46,626 bases of DNA from Bacteroidales bacterium. Lineage in GTDB: Bacteria; Bacteroidota; Bacteroidia; Bacteroidales; ML635J-15. Of the stretch, positions 34,225-41,977 are shown piece by piece (positions within the stretch are counted from its first letter, which is position 1; each line of letters starts with the position of its first letter). A model generated the notes under the pieces. That model was not told the origin of the DNA, made no database searches, and saw only the letters and a program-made list of their open reading frames with translations. The DNA lies in the NCBI GenBank assembly GCA_017994175.1, contig JAGOLH010000018.1, forward strand, positions 1-46,626, read 5' to 3'. Made by a program: the position numbers and the translations under genes.

Positions 34225-35253
34225 ATGTCGAAAAATGTGTTCCCATTGATTGCGGTAGCTGTAATGATTGCTGCAGTCGTTTCGTGTGTTCCTGCCCGGA
34301 AATTCGAAGAAGTAAATTCCCTGAAAAAGCAATGTGAGCAGGAAAGAAGTATTCTTAAAGGCGATAACGAAAAGCTTACAACCGAAAACAATGAATTGAA
34401 AAACGAGATGGAGCGGATAAAAATTACCATGTCGGCGCTTGAGCGCGACACTGCAATTAAAGGGAATGCATACCGAACCCTAACGATTCAATATGATAAA
34501 ATCAACCAGTTGTACGATCAGCTTCTCGAAAACCAGTCGAAGCTGCGTGAGGGTGCCGATGCTGAAACTCAGAAAGCCCTTGCAATGTTGCAGCAAACAA
34601 GAGATGAACTGCAAAAGAAAGAAGATGAGCTGAAGCTATTGGAAGCACAATTGAATAAAGAAAGGGCAAATCTAGAGGCCCTTAAGGCACAGCTCGATTT
34701 AAAAGAAAAGGAAATTGATGAAAAAAATGCCAAAGTAAAAGAACTGCAGGCAATTCTGGCCAGTCAGGATTCTGCCATGAATGCACTTAGAGACAAAGTT
34801 GCCACAGCACTAAGGGGATTTGAAGGAGAAGGGCTGACTGTAACCATGAAAGACGGGAAAATTTATGTTTCTCTCGATGAAAAATTGCTTTTTAAATCAG
34901 GGAAATGGGATGTGGACCCAAAGGGTGAAGCTGCTCTTATAGAGTTAGCCAAGGTTCTTGAAAAAAATCCGGATATCAACATAATGATTGAAGGACATAC
35001 TGATGAGCTTGCTTATCACCCAAACGGTAACATCGAAGACAATTGGGACCTTAGTGTAAAACGCGCTACGGCCATTGTAAAAATTCTATTAAAGAACTCA
35101 AAAATAGACCCTGTACGCCTAACTGCGTCAGGCAGAGGACAGTATTTACCTGTTGATAAAGCCCAAACCCCGGAAGCACGGGCAAAAAACCGAAGAACAG
35201 AAATAATACTGACTCCTAAGTTGGACGAATTATATAAAATGTTTAACGAGTAA
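34225..35253 (+). CDS. OmpA-family lipoprotein with long coiled coil
   Basis: The 342-residue protein carries a lipobox AVVS-C21, so it is lipid-anchored, probably in the outer membrane. Residues about 30-195 form an uninterrupted coiled coil ('EDELKLLEAQLNKERANLEALK', 'LDLKEKEIDEKNAKVKELQA'). Residues about 215-342 are an OmpA C-terminal domain: 'LLFKSGKWDVDPKGEAALIELA' strand-helix, 'IMIEGHTDE' and 'WDLSVKRATAIVKIL', whose Asp and Arg bind diaminopimelate in peptidoglycan, and 'RAKNRRTEIIL'. The architecture is that of a spacer that holds the outer membrane at a set distance from the cell wall. It has its own promoter and a strong terminator, so it is a single-gene unit. Confidence 0.92.
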   Translation: MSKNVFPLIAVAVMIAAVVSCVPARKFEEVNSLKKQCEQERSILKGDNEKLTTENNELKNEMERIKITMSALERDTAIKGNAYRTLTIQYDKINQLYDQLLENQSKLREGADAETQKALAMLQQTRDELQKKEDELKLLEAQLNKERANLEALKAQLDLKEKEIDEKNAKVKELQAILASQDSAMNALRDKVATALRGFEGEGLTVTMKDGKIYVSLDEKLLFKSGKWDVDPKGEAALIELAKVLEKNPDINIMIEGHTDELAYHPNGNIEDNWDLSVKRATAIVKILLKNSKIDPVRLTASGRGQYLPVDKAQTPEARAKNRRTEIILTPKLDELYKMFNE

Positions 35254-35274
35254 TTGAAAAAACGACACGGACGT

Positions 35275-35305
35275 AAAATCACCCGCTCAAGGGTGATTTT
35301 TTTTA
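35275..35305 (+). terminator. Rho-independent terminator after the OmpA-type lipoprotein gene
   Basis: AAAATCACCC (35275-35284) and GGGTGATTTT (35291-35300) form a perfect 10-bp stem with a 6-nt loop and continue into T (to 35304). The next promoter -7 box begins only 14 bp later. Confidence 0.92.
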
Positions 35306-35318
35306 TTCCGAATTGTAA

Positions 35319-35326
35319 TATCTTTG
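35319..35326 (+). promoter_or_regulatory. -7 promoter element for the radical SAM / folK / tadA operon
   Basis: TATCTTTG is an exact TAnnTTTG match. The -33 region falls in the T tract of the preceding terminator and has no TTTG. Its last three bases are the TTG that opens the longest radical SAM reading frame, so that TTG is probably not the start codon. Confidence 0.5.
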
Positions 35327-35341
35327 AAATTGATAAGAAGA

Positions 35342-36346
35342 GTGAGAAATCCGATTCAATATTGCCGGTACTTTTCTGCGAGAAAAATTATAAACCTCAG
35401 TAAAGCCGGTTTATCTTTCGCAGTAAATCGAATTTTTCGAAAGCATCCCTCTTTTCGTAATCACTATGCTGTTAGCATTGAAACAACAGCAGTATGCAAT
35501 CTGCAATGTCCTGCCTGCACACTGGGGTCAGGAGAATTGTTGCGGGATAACCGTTATATGGATTATGAAGTATTTAAAAGAATTGTTGATGAGCTGAGGC
35601 CAAACATAATTAATGCGAATTTGTATTTTCAGGGTGAGCCACTTATGCATCCGGAAATTGAGAATTTAATCAGTTATGCCGAAAAGAACAGAATTCACAC
35701 AACCATATCAACAAATGGCGGATTGCTATCGCTCAAGGCCTCCAGAATTGCCAGTGCCGGGTTGTCGCGACTGATTGTCTCGGTTGATGGCATTACTCCC
35801 GATACATACGAGAGATACCGTGTTAATGGTGATTTTTCGGTATTGTGCGAGGGGTTAAATTCACTGATGAACCTGAAAAAAACCTATAAAAAATTCACAA
35901 CGGTTACCGAGGCTCAGTTTATCGTTATGCGACATAATGAACATGAGATTCATGATTTTTTTATTTGGGCAAAAAAAATCGGATTCGACAGAGCACACTT
36001 GAAATCGCTGCAGGTTAACCGTCACAAAGATGTTGAACTCGTACCTGCAAAATCTTGTTATGCACGATACAAAGTTGACGAAAGCGGCAATTTGCAGATA
36101 AAAAGCGGATTAAAAAATGCATGTTATCGGTTATTGTCAACAGTTGTAATTACAGTTGACGGCGATGTTGTTCCCTGTTGCTTCGACAAAAATGCAAAAT
36201 ATTCTTTTGGAAATATAAATCAACGTAGCATCAACGAAATTCTTGCATCAGAGAAGGCGAAAGATTTTAGAAAAAAAGTATTTAATGACAGAAAATCGGT
36301 TGATATTTGTTTGAATTGTACAGAAGGTCTAAACATCAGATATTAG
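35342..36346 (+). CDS. Radical SAM/SPASM-domain protein
   Basis: The cluster-binding C-x3-C-x2-C is C52-N-L-Q-C56-P-A-C59 (numbered from GTG 35342) in 'TAVCNLQCPACTLG'; it binds the [4Fe-4S] that cleaves S-adenosylmethionine. 'LYFQGEPLMHPEI' is the GGE-like motif and 'TISTNGGLL' the following strand. The C-terminal SPASM-like part has the 'CYRLLSTVVITVDGDVVPCCFD' and 'DICLNCTEGL' cysteines that hold extra clusters. No peptide substrate or partner lies nearby, so the substrate is unknown. The frame has no early ATG: starts are TTG 35324, TTG 35330 or GTG 35342; the first overlaps the promoter -7 box, so GTG is preferred, giving 334 residues. folK follows 9 bp later. Confidence 0.85.
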   Translation: MRNPIQYCRYFSARKIINLSKAGLSFAVNRIFRKHPSFRNHYAVSIETTAVCNLQCPACTLGSGELLRDNRYMDYEVFKRIVDELRPNIINANLYFQGEPLMHPEIENLISYAEKNRIHTTISTNGGLLSLKASRIASAGLSRLIVSVDGITPDTYERYRVNGDFSVLCEGLNSLMNLKKTYKKFTTVTEAQFIVMRHNEHEIHDFFIWAKKIGFDRAHLKSLQVNRHKDVELVPAKSCYARYKVDESGNLQIKSGLKNACYRLLSTVVITVDGDVVPCCFDKNAKYSFGNINQRSINEILASEKAKDFRKKVFNDRKSVDICLNCTEGLNIRY

Positions 36347-36355
36347 AAATTAAGC

Positions 36356-36877
36356 ATGCAAAGAGATGTTATATACCATACATTGTTTCTATCGGTGGGA
36401 GGTAATGTTGGCAATCGACTTCATTACATGAGAATGGTGTACCTTGAGATAAACAGCAGCATTGGTACGATAATTAACGCGTCTCCGGTTTATCTGTCGG
36501 AACCCTGGGGTTTTATGCATAGAAGGTACTTTACCAACGCAGTTTTTCATGTGGAAACTGCGTTAGAACTCTGTGAAATATTACCTAAACTGCATAAGAT
36601 AGAAGCAAACCTGGGCAGAATAAGAAGTGCTGCTACAGGGTATATCGCAAGAACAATGGACATAGATATAATCGCAATGGACGATACTGTATATAATGAA
36701 GAGAACGTTACTCTTCCTCACCCCAGAATGAGAGATAGGCTTTTTGTGCTTTTGCCATTGTTTGATATTGCACCCCAATGGGTGCATCCACGCACAGGAG
36801 AGAATATTCAGGAACTGATACGTAAATGTTCGGATACAGGTAAAATCAGAAAGACAATGCTTTGTTATTATGACTGA
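36356..36877 (+). CDS. folK: 2-Amino-4-hydroxy-6-hydroxymethyldihydropteridine pyrophosphokinase
   Basis: HPPK transfers pyrophosphate from ATP to hydroxymethyldihydropterin in folate synthesis. Visible: 'FLSVGGNVGNRLHYM' (about 11-25; GxNxGD-like), 'SPVYLSEPWGF' (43-53), 'IEANLGR' (82-88) and 'ARTMDIDII' (98-106) with the Mg-binding D102 and D104. 'LPHPRMRDRLFVLLPL' is the conserved late motif with the catalytic Arg region. The 173-residue length fits. The N-terminal 'SVGGNVGNR' has Gly for the more common Leu/Gly-S-N, a mild variation. Its end overlaps tadA by 8 nt, so the two are translationally coupled. Confidence 0.95.
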   Translation: MQRDVIYHTLFLSVGGNVGNRLHYMRMVYLEINSSIGTIINASPVYLSEPWGFMHRRYFTNAVFHVETALELCEILPKLHKIEANLGRIRSAATGYIARTMDIDIIAMDDTVYNEENVTLPHPRMRDRLFVLLPLFDIAPQWVHPRTGENIQELIRKCSDTGKIRKTMLCYYD

Positions 36878-37307
36878 AGAAATCTACATGAAAATGGCTT
36901 ATGATGAGGCCATGAAAGCTTACGACGAAGGAGAGGTTCCCATTGGGGCGGTTGTTGTTTGTGAAAATAAAATTATTGCCCGCTGCCATAATCAGACAGA
37001 AATGCTTCACGATGTTACGGCACACGCTGAAATGCTGGCTATTACAGCCGCAGAAAATTATATTAATGGCAAGTACCTTGATAAATGTACGCTATACGTA
37101 ACGCTTGAGCCCTGCGTTATGTGTGCAGGGGCATTGTCGTGGAGCCAGATTGGAAGCATTGTGTATGCATGTAGTGACGAAAAACGCGGGTATTCTCAGT
37201 TTTCCGGTAACATTTTGCATCCCAAAACCGTGGTTAGAAGTGGTGTGCTGGAAGAAATATGTCGTAATTTACTACTGGAATTCTTCCGGGAAAAACGTAA
37301 ATTATAA
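36870..37307 (+). CDS. tadA: tRNA adenosine deaminase-type nucleoside deaminase (TadA family)
   Basis: The zinc deaminase motif is H52-A-E54 (catalytic Glu) and P81-C82-V-M-C85, the CDA-fold pattern of TadA, which converts A34 to inosine in tRNA-Arg(ACG). 'EVPIGAVVV' (22-30) and 'GALSWSQIGSIVYACSDEKRG' match TadA, and 145 residues is the usual length. Guanine deaminase (GuaD-type) is the main alternative within the family. It overlaps folK by 8 nt and its stop codon shares the hexamer TTATAA with the stop codon of the convergent CNNM transporter gene. Confidence 0.88.
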   Translation: MTEEIYMKMAYDEAMKAYDEGEVPIGAVVVCENKIIARCHNQTEMLHDVTAHAEMLAITAAENYINGKYLDKCTLYVTLEPCVMCAGALSWSQIGSIVYACSDEKRGYSQFSGNILHPKTVVRSGVLEEICRNLLLEFFREKRKL

Positions 37308-38573
37308 TATTCGTAGCGAAACCAGATCAATTTTTGATGCAGATACTTTTAAAATCTTAACAATAAGCTTTTGTCTGTTGTCGATTATGGTAATTTCGTT
37401 GTGTATCTGAGGAAAACTTCCGTGAAAATACATAATGTAACCGGCCAGAGTTTTATACTCCGACGACTCCGTAAGATTTAGCCCGTATTTGTTGTTTAGG
37501 TCCTCTGTTTCGAGGCGGGCCGAAAATATATATTCATTTTCCGAAACCTGCTTTTCAATCAGTTCCGATACATCGTATTCATCTTCAATTTCGCCGAATA
37601 TTTCTTCCATGATATCTTCGATGGTTACAATACCTGATGTTCCCCCGAATTCATCAACCACCACGGCGATACTTTTGTTGTTGCTTATAAAGTTCTCAAG
37701 TAAGCGATAAGCAGGCATTGTTTCGGGAACAATAAGCACTGGGTTCAGCATATTTCTAACTTTCTGAGCGTTTCTGAATAAGTCGAGCACATGAACATAA
37801 CCGGTTATTTCATCGATACTTTCTTTGTAAATCAAAATTTTTGAATACCCGCTTTCAATAAAAATATTTTTTAGTTCATCAGGATTCCCATCAATCTGAA
37901 AAGCACATATTTCCGTGCGGGGAACCATGCAGTCGCGCAGCTTTATATCAGAAAAGTCAAGAGCATTCTGGAATATTTTCAGATCGCGGTTTTGTGTTTC
38001 AGTATTACTGTAAGGGTCTTCTCCAATTTCTGACAATGTTTGATTGATATCAATTTTCCCAAAAACACGCTCTTCGTCAGCTTTATGTATTTTAACGCCC
38101 GTTAAAACCCGGATAATCAAACCTGACAGCCCGACAAAGAGTATTACAACAGGGTATAATACGTAATAGATTATTAATAATGGAAATGCGAAGAACTTCA
38201 ATGCATCGTTGCTGGTGTTACGAAACATCATTTTTGGCAGAAACTCTCCCAACAAAAGAATTACCATTGTAGCGCACAGGGTTTGGGTAATCAGAATTGC
38301 AAATGCAGAATCTGTTATGTTCAGTAAAAAGGGTTCAATGAGTTTTGCCGCATAAATACTATACACCGACAGCGCAATATTGTTTCCGACAAGCATTGTC
38401 GAAATATACTGAGAAGGATTATCAGCAAAAAATGAAATAATTTTAGGACTAAAACCACCTTGTTTCTTATCGAGTTCAATCCGGAGTTTATTCGAAGACA
38501 TGAAAGCAATTTCGAGCCCCGAAAACAAAGCGGAAAAAAGAACAGCAATAACAATTATAATGATTGTGTTCAT
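37302..38573 (-). CDS. CNNM/CBS/CorC-type membrane transporter ('hemolysin' family)
   Basis: The 423-residue protein has a DUF21/CNNM domain of four membrane segments (about residues 1-24, 55-78, 86-110 and 122-150; 'LFSALFSGLEIAFMSSNKLRIE' start), a pair of CBS domains (about 205-325; 'DCMVPRTEICAF', 'VVVDEFGGTSGIVTIEDIMEEIFGEI') and a CorC/HlyC domain at the end. CNNM proteins export Mg2+ or other divalent ions and sense adenosine nucleotides through the CBS pair. The ATG at 38573 is chosen because it overlaps the stop of the preceding small gene (ATGA) and starts the first helix; upstream in-frame codons would put it within that gene. GldE is a related family member but its usual neighbours are absent here. 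Confidence 0.9.
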   Translation of the reverse strand: MNTIIIIVIAVLFSALFSGLEIAFMSSNKLRIELDKKQGGFSPKIISFFADNPSQYISTMLVGNNIALSVYSIYAAKLIEPFLLNITDSAFAILITQTLCATMVILLLGEFLPKMMFRNTSNDALKFFAFPLLIIYYVLYPVVILFVGLSGLIIRVLTGVKIHKADEERVFGKIDINQTLSEIGEDPYSNTETQNRDLKIFQNALDFSDIKLRDCMVPRTEICAFQIDGNPDELKNIFIESGYSKILIYKESIDEITGYVHVLDLFRNAQKVRNMLNPVLIVPETMPAYRLLENFISNNKSIAVVVDEFGGTSGIVTIEDIMEEIFGEIEDEYDVSELIEKQVSENEYIFSARLETEDLNNKYGLNLTESSEYKTLAGYIMYFHGSFPQIHNEITIIDNRQKLIVKILKVSASKIDLVSLRIL

Positions 38574-38785
38574 TTCATAAATCTGTTCTGTCGCTTTTCT
38601 AACCGCTTGCGGCTGCTCCTTCTCAGAAAATACATACCAACCGATACCGCCGACAATACGTAAAACAGCCATGTAAACTGGAAGCCTATCTTACTTGTTT
38701 GCAATATACCTACAATCAGGCAAAAAATCGACATACCAAGCCACAGAAATTCGATTATAACAGAAAGTGTGATTTTATTCTTCAT
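38570..38785 (-). CDS. Small two-helix membrane protein, 71 aa
   Basis: Two hydrophobic stretches (about residues 8-28 and 36-54) are separated by a short loop and followed by a highly basic tail 'RRSSRKRLEKRQNRFMK', which by the positive-inside rule faces the cytoplasm. It is not a shadow frame: it starts 11 nt inside lptC's end and its TGA overlaps the ATG of the CNNM gene, fitting perfectly into the operon. I do not recognise a named family. Candidate roles are a small partner of LptC in LPS export or an accessory of the CNNM transporter; neither can be shown from sequence. Confidence 0.75.
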   Translation of the reverse strand: MKNKITLSVIIEFLWLGMSIFCLIVGILQTSKIGFQFTWLFYVLSAVSVGMYFLRRSSRKRLEKRQNRFMK

Positions 38786-39332
38786 CGTTAATAGTGATTG
38801 TTCCTTTAGGTTTTATAATTTTCCAGCTGCTGAAATCCTGATTCGACCGAAATCCATCGCCGTAAATAATTTCATCGGCAGTGGTTATTCTTACAAATTT
38901 ATCGGAATAAATTTCTTCGAGGTTCATATCCCACCATAATAGCTCGGTATTAATCTTTTCATCTTTTTCAAGGTTCATGGCTTCCACATTGGTGCGCACT
39001 TCCCAAAGGTTTTTATCGGGAAAATACCGCGCATACTGACAGGAAAGCTTGCCTACAACGTTGAGGTGACTGCCATAAAACTCAACCAGCAATCCTTGTG
39101 GGTATTCATCATATTTTTCCGGTCCTGATTCAAAATGACGGTATTCTGCAGCTGTGAGCTTGAGTTTTACCACCGCCGAGTCGGAGTAAATGGTTTCTAT
39201 GTTTTTTACCGTTGTGGCTGGAAGAGTAGTAACACTGGTCAGTTCATTTACCTCTTCGATATTGTTGGAGCAGGAACCCAAAACCACACAAATTGCAATA
39301 ATGTTTGCAAGATATGTGGTTTTGTATTTCAA
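38775..39332 (-). CDS. lptC: LPS export periplasmic protein LptC
   Basis: LptC joins LptB2FG to LptA and passes lipopolysaccharide from the inner membrane along the periplasmic bridge. The 185-residue protein has a signal/anchor with lipobox LGS-C21, a Bacteroidota variation on the usual membrane anchor, then the beta-jellyroll ('LPATTVKNIETIYSDSAVVKLKLTA', 'LVEFYGSHLNVVGKLSCQYARYFPDKNLWEVRTNVEAMN' in pieces, 'INTELLWWDMNLEEIYSDKFVRI'), which is the LptA/C repeat fold. The start codon is TTG at 39332: there is no ATG in frame between the preceding stop and residue 115 or so, so low initiation strength may be intended. It lies 18 bp after the TPR gene. Confidence 0.92.
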   Translation of the reverse strand: MKYKTTYLANIIAICVVLGSCSNNIEEVNELTSVTTLPATTVKNIETIYSDSAVVKLKLTAAEYRHFESGPEKYDEYPQGLLVEFYGSHLNVVGKLSCQYARYFPDKNLWEVRTNVEAMNLEKDEKINTELLWWDMNLEEIYSDKFVRITTADEIIYGDGFRSNQDFSSWKIIKPKGTITINDEE

Positions 39333-39350
39333 GGTATGTAATGTTCTGGT

Positions 39351-40697
39351 TTACTGAATAAACCTTGCTGTTGTCGATTCGTTGATCCAGCATCCGACAG
39401 TGTAGGGTTGACCTTCCGAAACATTGTACCAGAATGCCTTTTCCTGAGTTGGGAAATAACCTGAATATTTCCTGATAAGCTCGTTTGCTTCTTCCGAAAC
39501 CGATGGGTCAGCTGATTTTGCTTTATGAAACTGATCAACTACTACCCAATACACAGCAACTTTATCGAGTTCAGTTTCTCCGCATCCTGAACCCCCTGAA
39601 GCATAACATTTACCAATAAGTAAATATGCCTTACCATAGTTGGGGTCTGATGCTAGTGCCTTACGGGCGAAATCACGCGATTTTGCAAACATTTTCAGAT
39701 TGCCGAAATATAATGTGGCCAATTCGTAGTATAGGTCGGCTTTTTGCTTTTCGTCGCTTTGCAGACGAATGGCTTCGTTATAGTAAAACTCAGCTTTTTC
39801 GGTATTGTTTTTAATAAAATATACTTTTGCAATTTTATGGGCAGATTCGGCATCCTTTTCAAGGACATACAGCGACTCAGATACAGAAGCATACAAGTCG
39901 GTTGTAAGGCAATCCTGGTTTTTTGTTTTTTCGATGAGTTTAGCAATTTTCTGAAGTAGAACCAAATCAGTTTTGTTTGCTTCGTATTTCGGTGTAAAAA
40001 TCGTTATTATGGCTTCGCAGTCGGCAGCAGGAGTGTTTACGAACATCTCTTCTACTTTTTCGTTTATTTTACTTAGTCTTTCAACAGTTTTATCATCTCC
40101 TGCAGCAGCTGCAATTTGCTTGTCGAGAATTTCGGAAACGGTTGAGTAGTTTTCAACTACCGTTTCTTTTGATAGATCGCCACTTTTCAGCAGGATTACC
40201 GAAACATTCATAAAATACCCAAGCACTGAACTTTCCGATGAATTTCCTGTAAGTTCAATGGAACGTTTGTAGATGTTGTAAGCCTGCTTAATACTGTCAG
40301 GACGATATTTCAACAGGTCGTTGGCTTTGCGGCCCAGCACTTTCCCTTCTTCATTATAGTATTTAATTCTCATATCGTAAACCATCATCAGCGTATCGAT
40401 ATACGATTCCTTTGTGTTCTGGTCTTTCGCATTCGATATCAGATAATCCAGAATTGTAGGACCATGAATGTAGAGATTCTTTGTTGATGCAGGGCAGTTT
40501 TTAATGCACCATGTCCAGGCCGGATAGGCATCATGATAGTTTTCCTGTTTGAAAAATTCGGTGTAGGTCGAAAGTTTTACCTTACACTCATCGGGGTTGC
40601 TGCCAAAATTAGAATCTTCTTGTGCGTTTAATGTCATGCTGCCTAAAGCGGACCCCAGCATGATCAGAAAAGCTCTTTTAAAAAATACAGTTTTCAT
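39351..40697 (-). CDS. Exported tetratricopeptide-repeat protein (448 aa)
   Basis: A signal peptide (residues 1-24, cleavage after LNA/Q) is followed by helical repeats throughout, clearest near the C-terminus: 'NNTEKAEFYYNEAIRLQSDE', 'ADLYYELATLYFGNLKMFAKSRDFARKALASDPNYGKAYLLIGKCY'. It ends in a conserved-looking 'YSGYFPTQEKAFWYNVSEGQPYTVGCWI' segment. The ATG at 40697 is used; a TTG six bases upstream overlaps the previous stop. It lies between an outer-membrane barrel and lptC. In Bacteroidota this TPR gene accompanies coaX and lptC, so a role in outer-membrane protein or LPS assembly is likely, but no function is proven. Confidence 0.85.
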   Translation of the reverse strand: MKTVFFKRAFLIMLGSALGSMTLNAQEDSNFGSNPDECKVKLSTYTEFFKQENYHDAYPAWTWCIKNCPASTKNLYIHGPTILDYLISNAKDQNTKESYIDTLMMVYDMRIKYYNEEGKVLGRKANDLLKYRPDSIKQAYNIYKRSIELTGNSSESSVLGYFMNVSVILLKSGDLSKETVVENYSTVSEILDKQIAAAAGDDKTVERLSKINEKVEEMFVNTPAADCEAIITIFTPKYEANKTDLVLLQKIAKLIEKTKNQDCLTTDLYASVSESLYVLEKDAESAHKIAKVYFIKNNTEKAEFYYNEAIRLQSDEKQKADLYYELATLYFGNLKMFAKSRDFARKALASDPNYGKAYLLIGKCYASGGSGCGETELDKVAVYWVVVDQFHKAKSADPSVSEEANELIRKYSGYFPTQEKAFWYNVSEGQPYTVGCWINESTTARFIQ

Positions 40698-40699
40698 TT

Positions 40700-41977
40700 T
40701 CAATCAAATTTACGTTTAATAAACCAAACATCCGACAGGGTAAGGTTGACACCCAGATTTGCGTAGGTTTCACGAACCAAGCTGTTGCGTGTTGTCCCTC
40801 TCTGTCCGAGCTCGATCGAAATATTAAAAGATGTCTTAGAACGATTAAGCGGTAAACCAAATCCAAAACTTATGCCAAAATCTGCAATTTGCTCTCCGTA
40901 GGTGGCAAAGTTAATATAAGTATTATTATAGAAGGCACCAAAACGGTATGCAACACGCTGGGAATATTTCGAGGTTGCACGGCTTGGTCCTGCAGGCAAG
41001 TATTCAGCACCGAACCTAAAGCAGTTGCTGTTGCCCAGAGAGTCGGACTGGTTAAAAAATTTCGCATCCGACCAGTTCTGCATATTGTAATCGAAGGCAA
41101 GTTTCAATTTATCGTCGAAATTATAGAGCAATCCACCACCGGCACTTAAAGGCATCGATACAGTACCCCGCTGGTTATCTTCGTTGTAAATAGTATCGAC
41201 CGTAGAACTGCTGCCAACGCTCAGGGAATTGGTAACCAATACATCTCTCCTGCTGTTCAAATTGTTGGGGTACGAAAACACAGCACCGAGCGATAATTTG
41301 CTTTTGCTTCCAAGTGCAAAGTCGTATTGTAATCCGGCTGAAAAACAGAAGTCGTTAACATATACAATATTCTCTTCAAGAACATTCACATAGGCTCCTG
41401 AATCGTCGCTGAAAATAACACTGTTTGAACGGTTCTGCATACCAAAAAGGTAATAGGCGTTTACACCAATTCGAAAATTTCTGAAAGGTAAAAAGGCATT
41501 TCCCCAGTACACCTGATTAATACCTCCGCTGCCTTCGTAATAATAATACTTGGGTACATTAAAGGTTGAATCGGAAGAGCGAATGCTGTACCCTACAGAA
41601 CTAAATGGCATAATGCCGATTGAGGAAGCCCACCACCTTGTAACGGGAAATCCGAAAGCGAGATACGATAACTTTGTATCGTTGCTGAGTGCACTCAGGT
41701 CGGGGTTGGTGGTTTTGAAATAACGAATTCCCGATTCAAGGCCAAATTCGAAGATAAAACACATACTATCAACGGAAGCAATGCTGGCTGGGTTAACAAC
41801 ATTCAGATTCCTGCCAGAGGAAAATGCAGCTGCAGTTCCCCCCATTGCTCTTGAAGGACCAAAGGACCGGGAGTTTAAATCTCCCAAACCGTATCGCGAA
41901 TAAGGCGAAGAATTTTGCGCTTCAGCCAGATATGCGGCTGTTATCAGAAATAAAACAAAAATTAACTTATTCAGCAT
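40700..41977 (-). CDS. Outer-membrane beta-barrel protein (FadL-like)
   Basis: The 425-residue protein has a signal peptide (residues 1-20, cleavage after AEA/Q) and the start 'SSPYSRYGLGDLNSRSFGPSRAMGG', the mark of a conserved Bacteroidota outer-membrane family related in fold to FadL/OmpP1. Alternating strands fill the rest and the C-terminus is 'TLSDVWFIKRKFD', not a perfect BAM signal. Such proteins may transport hydrophobic compounds or act in outer-membrane maintenance. It overlaps coaX by 11 nt and precedes the TPR gene, whose ATG is 2 nt after its stop, so all three belong to one mRNA. Confidence 0.85.
   Translation of the reverse strand: MLNKLIFVLFLITAAYLAEAQNSSPYSRYGLGDLNSRSFGPSRAMGGTAAAFSSGRNLNVVNPASIASVDSMCFIFEFGLESGIRYFKTTNPDLSALSNDTKLSYLAFGFPVTRWWASSIGIMPFSSVGYSIRSSDSTFNVPKYYYYEGSGGINQVYWGNAFLPFRNFRIGVNAYYLFGMQNRSNSVIFSDDSGAYVNVLEENIVYVNDFCFSAGLQYDFALGSKSKLSLGAVFSYPNNLNSRRDVLVTNSLSVGSSSTVDTIYNEDNQRGTVSMPLSAGGGLLYNFDDKLKLAFDYNMQNWSDAKFFNQSDSLGNSNCFRFGAEYLPAGPSRATSKYSQRVAYRFGAFYNNTYINFATYGEQIADFGISFGFGLPLNRSKTSFNISIELGQRGTTRNSLVRETYANLGVNLTLSDVWFIKRKFD

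Noticed and set aside
37105-37410. 101-residue plus-strand frame over the end of tadA
   Set aside because: Out of frame with tadA and antisense to the CNNM gene; no start context or similarity.
40701-40703. TTG start for the TPR gene making an overlap with the barrel stop
   Set aside because: An ATG lies six bases downstream with a clean signal peptide, so the TTG is not needed.
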